From positions 1-21,601 of the IMG/VR virus record IMGVR_UViG_3300027883_000033: a stretch of 21,601 nucleotides of DNA; one strand, 5' to 3'. Of this stretch, positions 13,516 through 21,601 are shown one piece after another. The first letter of the stretch is position 1. The number at the start of each line of letters is the position of its first letter. A program made the position numbers and the translations under genes. Origin of the DNA: a virus. Under the pieces are notes generated by a model. The model saw only the letters and a list, made by a program, of their open reading frames with translations. It was not told the origin of the DNA and did not search any database.

Positions 13516-16500
13516 TATATCCCTGCTTTTTCTAACCTTGCCTCTAACTCAGCAATTTTAGCTATTAATAAATCTATATAAGCAACAGACTTCATTCCTT
13601 CGTCATCTGTTCTTACAAACTCTGGATGCTTTTCTTCTAGCTCCTGAGCTATTACACCAGCCCTATACTCTCCTTCATTTTCTTTCATTTCAAAAGACTT
13701 CCAATTAACACTTATACTGTCTCTTGATAAATCTTTTACTTTAGTCTTTTTTCTTTCATCTGAAGACAATATGAAATTGGTTGCTGTTATAGTACCAGCT
13801 CTCATTTGAAAAGTAATAGGTACGGTGGTTACACCTGATCTAGTAATAAACCTTAATGCCTCATTGTTTTGGTAGTCAATACCTATAGTATGAGTGTCGT
13901 TGGTCATTTTAATTTCAGGAGAATACGTGTTTGAGTGAGATAATAATAAATCACCTGTCTGGAAAGTTGATCCACTTACACAAAGTTTAGCCTGTGTAGG
14001 ACTAACCGTTCCGATACCTACGTTGCCGTTATTACTTACTGTTAATTTAGCATCCGCAGGTGTTGCACTATTTTGATTTAATTCATTATTAACACATAAA
14101 TGCAATTTACCTCTTGCATAACTATCCCCTATATCCTCGAATAAAAGTGCTGATTTAGTATTAGTAGATTCTCCTCCAATACCTAATCCAGTCCAAACCC
14201 CCGCTTCGTTATTTGTACTACCCTCTATTCTTATAGCATAAGCGTTGTCAGTATCTGTATGCACGTGTAACTGATTAGTAGGGTTAGTTTGATCAATTCC
14301 TACGTAGCTTGTAAAATAAGATGTAGCTGTCCCTATAACAGCTTTAATGGCGTTTTGTCCTCTAAATGTAGCGATAGTGCCTGCTGAGTTACCTCTATTA
14401 AATGTTGATTCACCGCCATCTACGTAAAGCTTAGTGCCTGGACTATCCGTTCCGATACCTACGTAGCCGTTTACATCATCAATAACCATAGGCGTAATTA
14501 TCGTACCATTTCTTGATGCTTTAAATCGAAACTGACCTGTAGACGAAGACTCTCTACCTAGTTCCCAATAACTTGTTTGAGAAGCAGTACCCATCAATCT
14601 TAACTGCATATTACCATCGTCAGCACCCTGAATAGTTAATTTTCTATCAGGACTTTCCGTTCCGATACCTACGTTGCCGTCTCTCTGTATAAGCATTCTA
14701 ACATTTCCGCCTGCTCCTCCGTTTTCGTTTCCAATGGTAAAATCTCCTATATTTCCCCAGCCTCCTTCTCCAATAACCCACGCTTGATTTGTTGCTTGTG
14801 TTGATGTTCCGAAAAATCCTATTCCTGTTTCACCTAGCGTCGCAGAATCTCTATAAATTCTCATAGAGCCCCAGCTAGAATCATTGGTCTGTATTGTTAA
14901 CGGTCTATTGGGATTAGTCGACCCGATACCTACGTTGCCTGTGTTATCAATAGTCATCCTATCAGCTAACGCTCCTGCTGATCCTGTTGCTTTTGTTTGA
15001 AAAATAAGATTAGAATCAAATGCTCCTGCATCTTTAGTTATTATTTTAGAATGAATTCCTTGAGACCCTGGGCCGTTAAATTCAATAGCAACACCAGCCC
15101 CTGGTCCACCTACAATATTGGTTAATCTTAAAGTTGCACCTTGCCCGTTTTGAACACTTTTGCTTAATTCAAGCAATCTATCAGGACTAGTAGTCCCGAT
15201 CCCGACGTTGCCGTTCTGATCAATTCTCATTTGCTCTACAGCAGCATCACCTCCTGTAGTTGACGGGTGTGTAAAAAATGCCATACCCATTACATCACTA
15301 TCTGTAGCTTCTTGTACTGCTGAAATTGCTACAGAACCTGTACCTCTTGATAAAGCTATAGTTCCGTGGTAATTGTCAATTGCGCTTGCTCCGCTTGATT
15401 TTACCCTAATACCTGCTGTTGTTTGTATTCCTGTAAATAAACCAGCTTGCTGAACGTGTAATAGATTTTCAGGACTATCCGTTCCGATACCGACGTTGCC
15501 TGCTTCTATAACATATAAGCTATCTGCTATATTTAATTTACTACTTCCTGAAGCTCCAATATTATAGATATAAGCAGCGTTATTTAAAGCTGTGTTTTCA
15601 AAACCAACACGCCCACCTCTTAACCATAGATTTTGAGCATCCTGTACCGCTATAGCTCCTTCAACAGTTAATTTATAACCAGGATTAGTCACCCCGATAC
15701 CTACGTTGCCTGCTGTAAAAGTGGTATATCTGTTTGTTGGGGACATTGTTATAAATGGTATTTCACCACCTGTACCTACAGGATTGTTTATACCTAATTT
15801 ATATACACCGTTATTAGAATAAAAACTTGTATCATTTCCTGAAACTCCCGCATATAAAGCAGATGTATTACTTGCTGGTCTGTTAATTGAAAATATATTA
15901 CCGTTTGACTCCCTTCTAAGGCCTAATTTTACCCCAGGATCATCCGTCCCAATACCGACGTTGCCAAACTCATCTATACGCATTCTTTCAGTTAAAACCG
16001 GAGAGGCAAGACTTGCAGTAGTTGTATAAAAAGCTATTCTACCAGAAGCTTCGTAATTTTGATCGGGGACACCGCTCCCTACGATGCCTATTCTTGCATT
16101 TGGAACACCTGTATTAGTGTTTGAATCTGTTATATAAAAATCAATATCAGCTTTTTGATCGGCGGTTTGATCGTCCGAGTTAATGTTTTTTATTGATATT
16201 AAGGTGTTCTGTAAAGCCGATGCATTGGATTTTTCAACAACTAGCTTACCGCTAGTAGGACTAGCCGTCCCGATACCTACGTTGCCATCGTGGTCAATTC
16301 TTACAGCCTCATCTAATGTCTCATCATTTTGTGTAACAAAAAATCCTAAGCCTGTACTTGAATCAGTATCAGAAGCGATTTCTCTAATAGCAGCAATACT
16401 TGCTCCTACTAAACTATCTCCTGGTGTTGTTGTTGCATTACCAGCTATTCTAAATTTAATACCAACTCCTTCGCCTCCTAATTGGTTAATTAAATTACCA

Positions 16501-18287
16501 TCATCTCTTGAAGAAATAGTATATGGATAGTCTATAGTGGAAGCCGCTGACAAATTTTGACTAACTTCTAATAAAGAAGTAGGACTAACCGTTCCAATAC
16601 CTACGTTTCCTGATGGTAGGATAACCATATCTATATCACCCTCTGCATCCAATGTACCTGTCTTAAACTGTAGCCCTCCTGTGTCCATTAATATCTTAGG
16701 TACTCCTGTCCCTGTCTTGTCAAAAGCTAATATTGGAGATTGCCCTCTCAATACTAAAGAACCTCCATTAGTTGTATCTGTAATTATAGCTGTTGGGTTT
16801 AATGTTGTAATTCCGTTTGCTCCAATTGTAAGTTTACTATTAGGATTATCCGTTCCGATACCTACGTTGCCTGTACCTAGAATAGTCATTGCAGTTATAA
16901 AGTTAGTTTGACCTGCTCCTGTGTTTTGAGATACATCAAATTGAAGACCTCCATCGAAAGATTGTGACGCCCTTGCAGATATTCTACCTATAGAAAAAGG
17001 GTCGCCTCCTGTCCATTTATTATAAAATTCTATACCAACACCTGCTGATGGTACGTCTCCTGCATTTTCCGTATTACTTTGACCTGTTAATCTAATCAAC
17101 CCTTCAACAGTATCTTTGTCGATGTAGCTTGGATAAAGTATCTCTAACTGCTTATCAGGACTATCCGTTCCGATACCTACGTTTCCGTTACCTTTTATCG
17201 CAAATAAATCCGATGTAGTTGCCGAGTTTCTTACGTACATTGCAAAATTAGTACTAGAAGAACCTGCATCTATTAATAAACCAGAAGGCGTAGTTGTAGC
17301 GTTGTTGTCAATATGAGTCGCCCATCCAGCGACTGACGTTTGTACAGTCAAAGCGCCTGTAAGCGTTCCACCTGAAAGCGGCAAGAAAGCCCCAGAACTC
17401 CCGATAAAGTTTGTTGCGGTTACAGTTCCTGTTGAACTAACGTCCACTATATTTGTCCCACTAAACTGAAAAGAAAAAGGCGTGTCATCTACATCATCTC
17501 CCCAATTTATTACTGGTCTATAATGACCTGTAGCATAAGGTATAATACCAAAAAACGCTCCATCAGAGTTTGCTTGGTATTGTGTACCAAATCCACCTGC
17601 TATTGTTGAAGTCGGGAAACCCTGAGCGTTTGGCAGATCATCTGTTTTACCTGTAAATATTCTTGTATCCCAACCACGCCCTGAAGCATTAGTAGTATAC
17701 AACATATCTATTTTAGGAGTTTCATCTGTTGCTCCTAAAAATAAATGACCATCACCGTTTACTGTAAGTAAATCAGCAGCAGTTACATTTCCAGAAAAAG
17801 TTGAGTTTCCTGAAGTGTCTATTGATAATCTTGTTACAGCAGCTGTTGCGTCATCTAAATTAAAAGAACCATCTGTGCCTATAAAGGTCCTATAAATTCT
17901 TGCTCCTGTTCCATAAGGTTCAAACCCTATACCTGAAGTATAAGAACCTGTAAAACCGGCAATTGAAATCCTAGACCCTGGAACTTGAACCCCTACCCCT
18001 AAGTCTCCCCCACTTGTAAGGAACATTCTAGCTCCAGGGTTAACACTTGTGTCAGAGGTTGTTGAGAATTGAAGATGTGTACCCGTGCTGGTATTTGTCC
18101 AAGCACTAGAGGCTACGGCGGTAATATTAGCTCCAGTAGAGTAAGTTGTTCCTAAATTATAAGCGTTGAAGCTTAACCTTCCAATAAAACTACCATTACT
18201 AGTTGGTATGGATGCTTTTTGAGCTATTAAAATCGTACCCGCTACGTCCCCGCTAAATACCCCGTCATTTAAAAATTGTAACGCCAT
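13515..18287 (-). CDS. Giant tail fibre with S74 intramolecular chaperone
   Basis: A 1590-residue protein that starts MALQFLNDGVFSGDVAG. Most of it is a series of beta-rich units, each ending in a GNVGIGT-(D/N/S)-P-x-x-L-x-(I/V) motif; I count about 13 such motifs. The last 90 residues are a peptidase S74 (chaperone of endosialidase) domain: SSDERKKTKV (S1509 and K1514 as the candidate Ser/Lys dyad), then AGVIAQELEEKHPEFV and a C-terminal helix LIAKIAELEARLEKAGI. S74 domains assemble a trimeric fibre and then cut themselves off. The fibre probably binds the host surface. The next gene begins in TAATG overlap. The S74 call is strong; receptor specificity is unknown. Confidence 0.92.
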   Translation of the reverse strand: MALQFLNDGVFSGDVAGTILIAQKASIPTSNGSFIGRLSFNAYNLGTTYSTGANITAVASSAWTNTSTGTHLQFSTTSDTSVNPGARMFLTSGGDLGVGVQVPGSRISIAGFTGSYTSGIGFEPYGTGARIYRTFIGTDGSFNLDDATAAVTRLSIDTSGNSTFSGNVTAADLLTVNGDGHLFLGATDETPKIDMLYTTNASGRGWDTRIFTGKTDDLPNAQGFPTSTIAGGFGTQYQANSDGAFFGIIPYATGHYRPVINWGDDVDDTPFSFQFSGTNIVDVSSTGTVTATNFIGSSGAFLPLSGGTLTGALTVQTSVAGWATHIDNNATTTPSGLLIDAGSSSTNFAMYVRNSATTSDLFAIKGNGNVGIGTDSPDKQLEILYPSYIDKDTVEGLIRLTGQSNTENAGDVPSAGVGIEFYNKWTGGDPFSIGRISARASQSFDGGLQFDVSQNTGAGQTNFITAMTILGTGNVGIGTDNPNSKLTIGANGITTLNPTAIITDTTNGGSLVLRGQSPILAFDKTGTGVPKILMDTGGLQFKTGTLDAEGDIDMVILPSGNVGIGTVSPTSLLEVSQNLSAASTIDYPYTISSRDDGNLINQLGGEGVGIKFRIAGNATTTPGDSLVGASIAAIREIASDTDSSTGLGFFVTQNDETLDEAVRIDHDGNVGIGTASPTSGKLVVEKSNASALQNTLISIKNINSDDQTADQKADIDFYITDSNTNTGVPNARIGIVGSGVPDQNYEASGRIAFYTTTASLASPVLTERMRIDEFGNVGIGTDDPGVKLGLRRESNGNIFSINRPASNTSALYAGVSGNDTSFYSNNGVYKLGINNPVGTGGEIPFITMSPTNRYTTFTAGNVGIGVTNPGYKLTVEGAIAVQDAQNLWLRGGRVGFENTALNNAAYIYNIGASGSSKLNIADSLYVIEAGNVGIGTDSPENLLHVQQAGLFTGIQTTAGIRVKSSGASAIDNYHGTIALSRGTGSVAISAVQEATDSDVMGMAFFTHPSTTGGDAAVEQMRIDQNGNVGIGTTSPDRLLELSKSVQNGQGATLRLTNIVGGPGAGVAIEFNGPGSQGIHSKIITKDAGAFDSNLIFQTKATGSAGALADRMTIDNTGNVGIGSTNPNRPLTIQTNDSSWGSMRIYRDSATLGETGIGFFGTSTQATNQAWVIGEGGWGNIGDFTIGNENGGAGGNVRMLIQRDGNVGIGTESPDRKLTIQGADDGNMQLRLMGTASQTSYWELGRESSSTGQFRFKASRNGTIITPMVIDDVNGYVGIGTDSPGTKLYVDGGESTFNRGNSAGTIATFRGQNAIKAVIGTATSYFTSYVGIDQTNPTNQLHVHTDTDNAYAIRIEGSTNNEAGVWTGLGIGGESTNTKSALLFEDIGDSYARGKLHLCVNNELNQNSATPADAKLTVSNNGNVGIGTVSPTQAKLCVSGSTFQTGDLLLSHSNTYSPEIKMTNDTHTIGIDYQNNEALRFITRSGVTTVPITFQMRAGTITATNFILSSDERKKTKVKDLSRDSISVNWKSFEMKENEGEYRAGVIAQELEEKHPEFVRTDDEGMKSVAYIDLLIAKIAELEARLEKAGI
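14002..17190 (-). repeat. VGIGT-type repeat array inside the giant fibre gene
   Basis: On the plus strand the sequence tccgatacctacgttgcc, or close variants, recurs about 12 times (around 14010, 14450, 14662, 14922, 15197, 15482, 15693, 15948, 16269, 16592, 16855 and 17167). It encodes the VGIG(T/S) turns of the fibre. Spacing varies from about 210 to 450 bases, so these are degenerate protein repeats with insertions, not a satellite or CRISPR array. Confidence 0.85.
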
Positions 18288-18309
18288 GTATTATATTTAA
18301 TTAGTTATT

Positions 18310-19710
18310 TTATATGTGAGACAATAAAACTTGGTAAGCATCATTTGCTATGGTGCCTGAAAAAGCCACTGTCATACTTGCTGACCCACTTCTAGAAACA
18401 ACAGCATAAACTGTTGCAAAAGGAGCCGATGCATCCGTAACTTCTACTTTAACATTTTCAGCTAAAGCCCCTGTTCCAAATATTTTCCAAACAGGAGTAA
18501 CTCCCTCGGCCGATTGAGTAATGTCTATAGTAAATGTTGTTTGTCCCCCGGCTTCTGCTCTTGAAGAAGGAGCTGTATTGTTTAACACTTGCTTAGCTCC
18601 ATAAGGATTTGCTTGAGGTAATAATGTTACCCAACCAGAAGCTGTTACATCAAAGCTTGCTGAATCAAAACCAGCAACACCTTTTTCAGTAGCACCATCT
18701 GTTGCACCTTTTCCTGCTATATTTGCATCCGCAATAACATATGTGTAGTTCGCCTCAACAGGACTGCTGTTAACAGCTATGTTTGTATTAGCAAATACCA
18801 TATCGCCAACCTCTAAATCTTTAGTAAATAAAGTACCATCAGCTGTAACTACATAGAAATCGCCATTACCAACAGCAACGTTACTAGCTCCGCTTAAAGC
18901 AGGTGTATTTGTAGCTGCATCATATCCACCTTGAAAAGATCCTAGCCCTGCTACCAGTGTTTCTACTTGACCTAAGTTAACACCGTCAGTTGCAACTGTA
19001 CCAGTTTTAACATTTTCAAGCTTGTGATTTGTCATATCAACAATACCCGCGAAACTAGATGTACCAGTTCCAGATACCGCTAATTCGCCTCCGACTGTTA
19101 AATCGTCGACTATAATTACATCATCTGTTAAATTAACCGTTATAGCCGAAGTTCCTGCGTCGCCTGATATATCTATTCTACCCGCTGTACCTGTAAAGTT
19201 AACAGGATCAGTTCCTCCATCGCTATCAGTCAGGGTTATTACACCCGTTGTTGGAGCACCTGGTGCAACAGTACCCGCTGTGACAGGTAATGTATATGTG
19301 GTATTATTATCAGATACAGTTACTGTTTTTATATCGACAGCGGTAATATGCCCTGTTGAATTAGTTGTAACTGAATTTACAACTGGAAACGCGTTAGCAC
19401 TCACCGTTGAGGTAGTATCTGTTCTAGTTGTTAAATCGTGGTTAATTGTAGGTATAGGTCCATCAGCATTGTCGATGTTTATATATGTGCCTTCTATTAA
19501 ACTTGTAAGATCACCTGAAACGCTAGCCCAAACAGCATTTGTAGGAGCAGCTGTACTAGCTGTTACACAAATTTTAAGCACGCTATCAACTGTGTTATAG
19601 TATACTTGTCCTAATACCCCAGTAGCTGGATCTGTAGTTAGGTTTTGTATAGCCGCATTGTTAAGCTGGTTCTTATTAAGATCAACCGTATTTAAAAAAT
19701 TAATTGCCAT
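18310..19710 (-). CDS. Tail fibre or tail appendage protein
   Basis: A 466-residue protein starting MAINFLNTVDLNKNQLNN. The N-terminal region (NAAIQNLTTDPATGVLGQVYYNT) resembles the tail-attachment part of many phage fibres. The middle is Thr/Ser/Gly/Asp-rich, with the repeated-turn segments VSDNNTTYTLPVTAGTVAP and FTGTAGRIDISGDAGTS. A segment KTGTVATDGVNLGQVETLV and FQGGYDAATNTPALSG matches a unit common in phage fibre proteins. The C-terminal domain (TTFTIDITQSAEGVTPVWKI to NDAYQVLLSH) is beta-rich and could be a receptor-binding or trimerisation module. No S74 domain is seen. Its start shares MAxxFLN with the giant fibre, hinting at a common attachment peptide. Confidence 0.78.
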   Translation of the reverse strand: MAINFLNTVDLNKNQLNNAAIQNLTTDPATGVLGQVYYNTVDSVLKICVTASTAAPTNAVWASVSGDLTSLIEGTYINIDNADGPIPTINHDLTTRTDTTSTVSANAFPVVNSVTTNSTGHITAVDIKTVTVSDNNTTYTLPVTAGTVAPGAPTTGVITLTDSDGGTDPVNFTGTAGRIDISGDAGTSAITVNLTDDVIIVDDLTVGGELAVSGTGTSSFAGIVDMTNHKLENVKTGTVATDGVNLGQVETLVAGLGSFQGGYDAATNTPALSGASNVAVGNGDFYVVTADGTLFTKDLEVGDMVFANTNIAVNSSPVEANYTYVIADANIAGKGATDGATEKGVAGFDSASFDVTASGWVTLLPQANPYGAKQVLNNTAPSSRAEAGGQTTFTIDITQSAEGVTPVWKIFGTGALAENVKVEVTDASAPFATVYAVVSRSGSASMTVAFSGTIANDAYQVLLSHI

Positions 19711-19716
19711 GTTTTG

Positions 19717-20442
19717 TTAGTTTAAATATGCTTTCCCTGCAAAAGGCGCGGAGAAATGTAGTGTTATGTTATTATTATCTATATATGTATATTCTCCGTT
19801 GACAACCGTGCCACCTGTATCTATTACTGTTATTGATGGGAATTTTCCTAAGTTATGAGTTACAACTTTAGGAGAGCCATCACCCCACTCTGTAGCAGGC
19901 GTTCCTTGCTCAAACACATAAGTAGGTGTTCCTTGCGTCGGTAGAGTAAATACCGCAAAGTCATAGTATAACAGCTCTGTTAAATTACCATTACCTGCAA
20001 TATTAGTTAGGTTTAATGTGTAAAAACCATCATCTGGGTTATTGATTGTGTAGCTATCTATTTTAAAGTGGCCAAAAGTGCTTATACTGTTCTGCTCACT
20101 TATGAGAATATTGTTACCTACTATGTAATTCATAAAACCAACAACCTCTTGCTTTGAAATATCTTCCACAGAAAGTTGCATTGTAGTTATGCTTATCATA
20201 GCAGAACCCTCTGCTGGGCCAGAAAAATCTCCAGCGCCAGGAGCCGGATAATTAGCTGCATTATTTGTCCAATACTTAAACACCATTTGAGCAGATATAG
20301 ATATCTTACCTTTAATGTTTAAGTACTCTGCTACAGACTCCGCTGTGTATTGTTTAGTAAACTTAGTAAAAGAGTCAGAACCCACCCACGCATCTTTGTC
20401 GTTTATCGTAAGGTCAACGGGGAAAGTATTTATTATAGCCAT
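19717..20442 (-). CDS. Tail appendage protein with C-terminal fibre-type domain
   Basis: A 241-residue protein starting MAIINTFPVDLTINDKDAWV. The first ~150 residues contain KGKISISAQMVFKYWTNNAA and ISKQEVVGFMNYIVGNNILI. The C-terminal domain, VVTHNLGKFPSITVIDTGGT to FSAPFAGKAYLN, is a unit found at the ends of many phage fibres and tail proteins and may be a carbohydrate- or trimer-contact module. It lies between two other fibre-like genes, with a 6-base gap to the next. A tail-fibre or baseplate role is inferred from its composition and neighbours. No catalytic motif is seen. Confidence 0.75.
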   Translation of the reverse strand: MAIINTFPVDLTINDKDAWVGSDSFTKFTKQYTAESVAEYLNIKGKISISAQMVFKYWTNNAANYPAPGAGDFSGPAEGSAMISITTMQLSVEDISKQEVVGFMNYIVGNNILISEQNSISTFGHFKIDSYTINNPDDGFYTLNLTNIAGNGNLTELLYYDFAVFTLPTQGTPTYVFEQGTPATEWGDGSPKVVTHNLGKFPSITVIDTGGTVVNGEYTYIDNNNITLHFSAPFAGKAYLN

Positions 20443-20450
20443 GTTTTATA

Positions 20451-20906
20451 TTATGCTTGTGTTATTACAAAAACCCCTCCATTACCCATAGTTACTTTAT
20501 AGTATGTCATGTCTGGAGACATCATATAGATGGCAGCGGTTGGGGATGTTAAATTGATAGCCGCATTACTGCTTTGCATTGTTATATCACCCGTAATGTT
20601 TAAACCAGTTTTAATACTAGCACTTAGATTACCAATAAAGATTGTCCCAGTAACATCGGTACTAATATTAGCAAACCCGCTATTTACTTTTAAAGTAAGA
20701 GCGCTGTCTATCGCTAAGTTCCCTGTTATAGTTCCACCTGCTAAAGATAAATATGTCCCTCCTACTGCTAAGTCTACTAAAGACTGCACTGTAAAGTTTC
20801 TCGTAGGAGTATCTGTTTCAGAAGATAAGGGATCCGGTGTTTGCGTACCTACTACTAGATCACTAGCTTTAGGTGTTGCTATTGGATATGTGAAAGTTAT
20901 TGCCAT
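20451..20906 (-). CDS. Small tail fibre-like protein
   Basis: A 151-residue protein starting MAITFTYPIATPKASDLVVG, followed by TYLSLAGGTITGNLAIDSAL, a typical 'LSGGTxTGNL' turn of phage fibre shafts. The rest is Ser/Thr/Ile/Ala-rich beta sequence ending YYKVTMGNGGVFVITQA. It is the first tail gene of the block, 3 bases after the stop of the small basic gene, and its MAI start is shared with its neighbours. It may be a short fibre or an adaptor to a longer one. Confidence 0.72.
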   Translation of the reverse strand: MAITFTYPIATPKASDLVVGTQTPDPLSSETDTPTRNFTVQSLVDLAVGGTYLSLAGGTITGNLAIDSALTLKVNSGFANISTDVTGTIFIGNLSASIKTGLNITGDITMQSSNAAINLTSPTAAIYMMSPDMTYYKVTMGNGGVFVITQA

Positions 20907-20909
20907 GTT

Positions 20910-21197
20910 TTATTTTTTAGTTTTTTTTGTCGATGTCTTCTTTTTTCTCTTACGATCCCCATTTTTAAACGTGTCTCTATTACTTGCTACCGATACTCTT
21001 TTGGTATTACCCACTTGACCTTTAACATGATGTATATCTGAAGTACTGCGTTGACCAATTTTTTGATTCTCCGCTTTCTTTGCTTTTCTTTTGTGCTGCG
21101 ATGTGGGTTTACCATTCCAAGCTATTCCCTTAGCATAAGCGATATCTCTTGCTTTTTTAGTAGCCGCTCCCTTAGCCGATAGTTTTTGTTTTCCCAT
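20910..21197 (-). CDS. Small basic HNH-like protein
   Basis: A 95-residue, very Lys/Arg-rich protein (MGKQKLSAKGAATKKARDIA). The central part, STSDIHHVKG then KRVSVASNRDTF, resembles the D-x-H-H and Asn elements of a beta-beta-alpha metal (HNH) finger (D54, H56, H57 and N73), but the zinc Cys pairs are absent and the protein is too short to be sure. The C-terminus is almost all Lys and Arg. It is the first minus-strand gene after the non-coding region. HNH proteins often sit near packaging genes; here it precedes the tail genes. It might equally be a virion DNA-binding protein. Confidence 0.6.
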   Translation of the reverse strand: MGKQKLSAKGAATKKARDIAYAKGIAWNGKPTSQHKRKAKKAENQKIGQRSTSDIHHVKGQVGNTKRVSVASNRDTFKNGDRKRKKKTSTKKTKK

Positions 21198-21491
21198 ACC
21201 TTATATACTTACGCGTATACCTTGTTACTTACATAGGCTCATAATGCGACGTTAGCCTCTTACTATAATATATAACTACCTATTGTCGCACTGGGGATCA
21301 AAAGAGATTTTTTTTTGAAAAAATTTTTTATTAGATACTTAGAGCTTGGGGGTTATATACTATTTTCTACTAGCCCATTGAAACGATAAACCCGTTTACA
21401 TTTGACCCAGTCCCCGTTTGTTTTTGAGGTTTAGGGATAATCTTTTACCTTTCAGTACGTTTTCCTGTGTATTGTTGAGGTATCCCGAGGT
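21198..21491. promoter_or_regulatory. Divergent intergenic region with candidate promoters
   Basis: No well-supported gene lies in these ~290 bases. A candidate minus-strand promoter is a TTTTG (-33-like; plus-strand 21299-21303) and, 20 bases on, TAGTTATA (plus-strand 21271-21278), a partial fit to the Bacteroidota TAnnTTTG element with two mismatches. It lies upstream of the HNH-like gene and could drive the late block. An inverted pair TGCGAC / GTCGCA (21245-21250 and 21285-21290) brackets that -7 region. An A/T homopolymer block occupies about 21307-21330. On the plus strand, GAGG at 21477-21480 is a possible ribosome site for the divergent gene. Confidence 0.4.
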
Positions 21492-21599
21492 ATGTACTGG
21501 TGTGCCGTGCTCGGATCGTGTTGTATCCTGACCCTGACCCTGGGTCTGTGCTGCGTGCTGATGCTGCTGGCAGAGGTAAAGCGTAGCGTAGCGAAGCGT
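21396..21599 (-). other. Stop-free minus-strand stretch at the right edge (weak partial gene candidate)
   Basis: Read in this frame from the right edge, 67 codons are open until a TAA at 21396-21398, ending LNLKNKRGLGQM. It could be the C-terminal end of a gene entering from the right. The same GC-rich bases are also open in the other two minus frames for about 50 codons and encode a better-looking plus-strand start, so the openness is probably an effect of base composition. Confidence 0.15.
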
Positions 21600-21601
21600 A
21601 T
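21492..21601 (+). CDS. Start of a divergent membrane protein (partial)
   Basis: From the ATG at 21492-21494 a plus-strand frame stays open to the edge (36 codons): MYWCAVLGSCCILTLTLGLC, then CVLMLLAEVKRSVAKR. Residues about 3 to 27 are strongly hydrophobic and are followed by a basic segment, as in a signal anchor or single-TM protein. GAGG at 21477-21480 is 11 bases before the ATG, a spacing suited to a Shine-Dalgarno. It would be the first gene on the plus strand in the window and suggests that genes to the right are read in the opposite direction, as in phages with divergent arms. The GC content is unlike the rest, so this could also be chance or an assembly-end artefact. Confidence 0.4.
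   Translation, partial: MYWCAVLGSCCILTLTLGLCCVLMLLAEVKRSVAKR

Noticed and set aside
14002-17190. A CRISPR-like array because a short sequence recurs at intervals
   Set aside because: The recurring sequence encodes VGIGT turns in a single open reading frame, spacing is irregular, and intervals are coding and long.
20530-21018. A 162-codon plus-strand open frame opposite the small fibre and HNH-like genes
   Set aside because: It spans two well-packed minus-strand genes, has a hydrophobic pseudo-random product, and no gene on that strand is otherwise present there.
21307-21330. An intrinsic terminator at the A/T homopolymer block
   Set aside because: The self-complementary A and T runs have no GC stem, so a rho-independent terminator is not supported.
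1-21601. tRNA genes, integrase, transposase or attachment sites
   Set aside because: No cloverleaf-like sequence, recombinase motif or paired direct repeat was found on reading either strand, though a dedicated scan was not possible.

Overview
The window is a dense late-gene block of a tailed double-stranded DNA phage. Nearly every base from 1 to 21197 is coding, and all recognised genes in that span lie on the minus strand, so the transcript reads from right to left. Base composition is AT-rich and most starts lack a Shine-Dalgarno sequence, having an A/T-rich leader instead. Together with crAss-like features of the large terminase and portal, and small basic proteins typical of marine phage genomes, this suggests a phage of a marine Bacteroidota (flavobacterial) host. 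The host assignment is an inference; no host gene, tRNA or integrase is present to prove it.

Right to left (transcription order): bases 21198-21601 hold no minus-strand gene I can establish. This stretch looks like a divergent control region, and its right edge is GC-rich and carries the start of a probable plus-strand membrane protein. Next comes a small basic HNH-like protein (20910-21197). A tail fibre/appendage block follows (13099-20906), dominated by a 1590-residue fibre with more than a dozen VGIGT-type repeats and a C-terminal S74 intramolecular chaperone protease. After a small conserved protein (12715-13074) and an 89-base gap comes a chaperonin pair, GroEL (11072-12625) and GroES (10828-11088), in the reverse of the usual groES-groEL order. 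A winged-helix-like protein overlaps the end of groES by four bases.

The next block (7685-10382) holds a Gly-rich protein, a T7-lysozyme-like amidase, three tiny Lys-rich proteins, a three-TM-type holin, a small beta-rich virion-like protein, a single-TM protein and two small conserved proteins. It contains the lysis functions. Downstream are a protein that looks like two GroES folds in tandem (7080-7685), a small helical protein, the large terminase, the portal, an acidic scaffold-like protein and the 5' part of the major capsid gene, which runs off the left edge.

The genes form one programme: packaging and head proteins, tail fibres, lysis, and a dedicated chaperonin system likely to fold abundant virion proteins. 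The most interesting points are the divergent phage GroEL with its own GroES plus a second, tandem GroES-like protein near the terminase; a probable frameshift at an A10 run in a tiny Lys-rich gene; and the divergent, GC-rich right edge. All identifications come from reading motifs; no database search was run.
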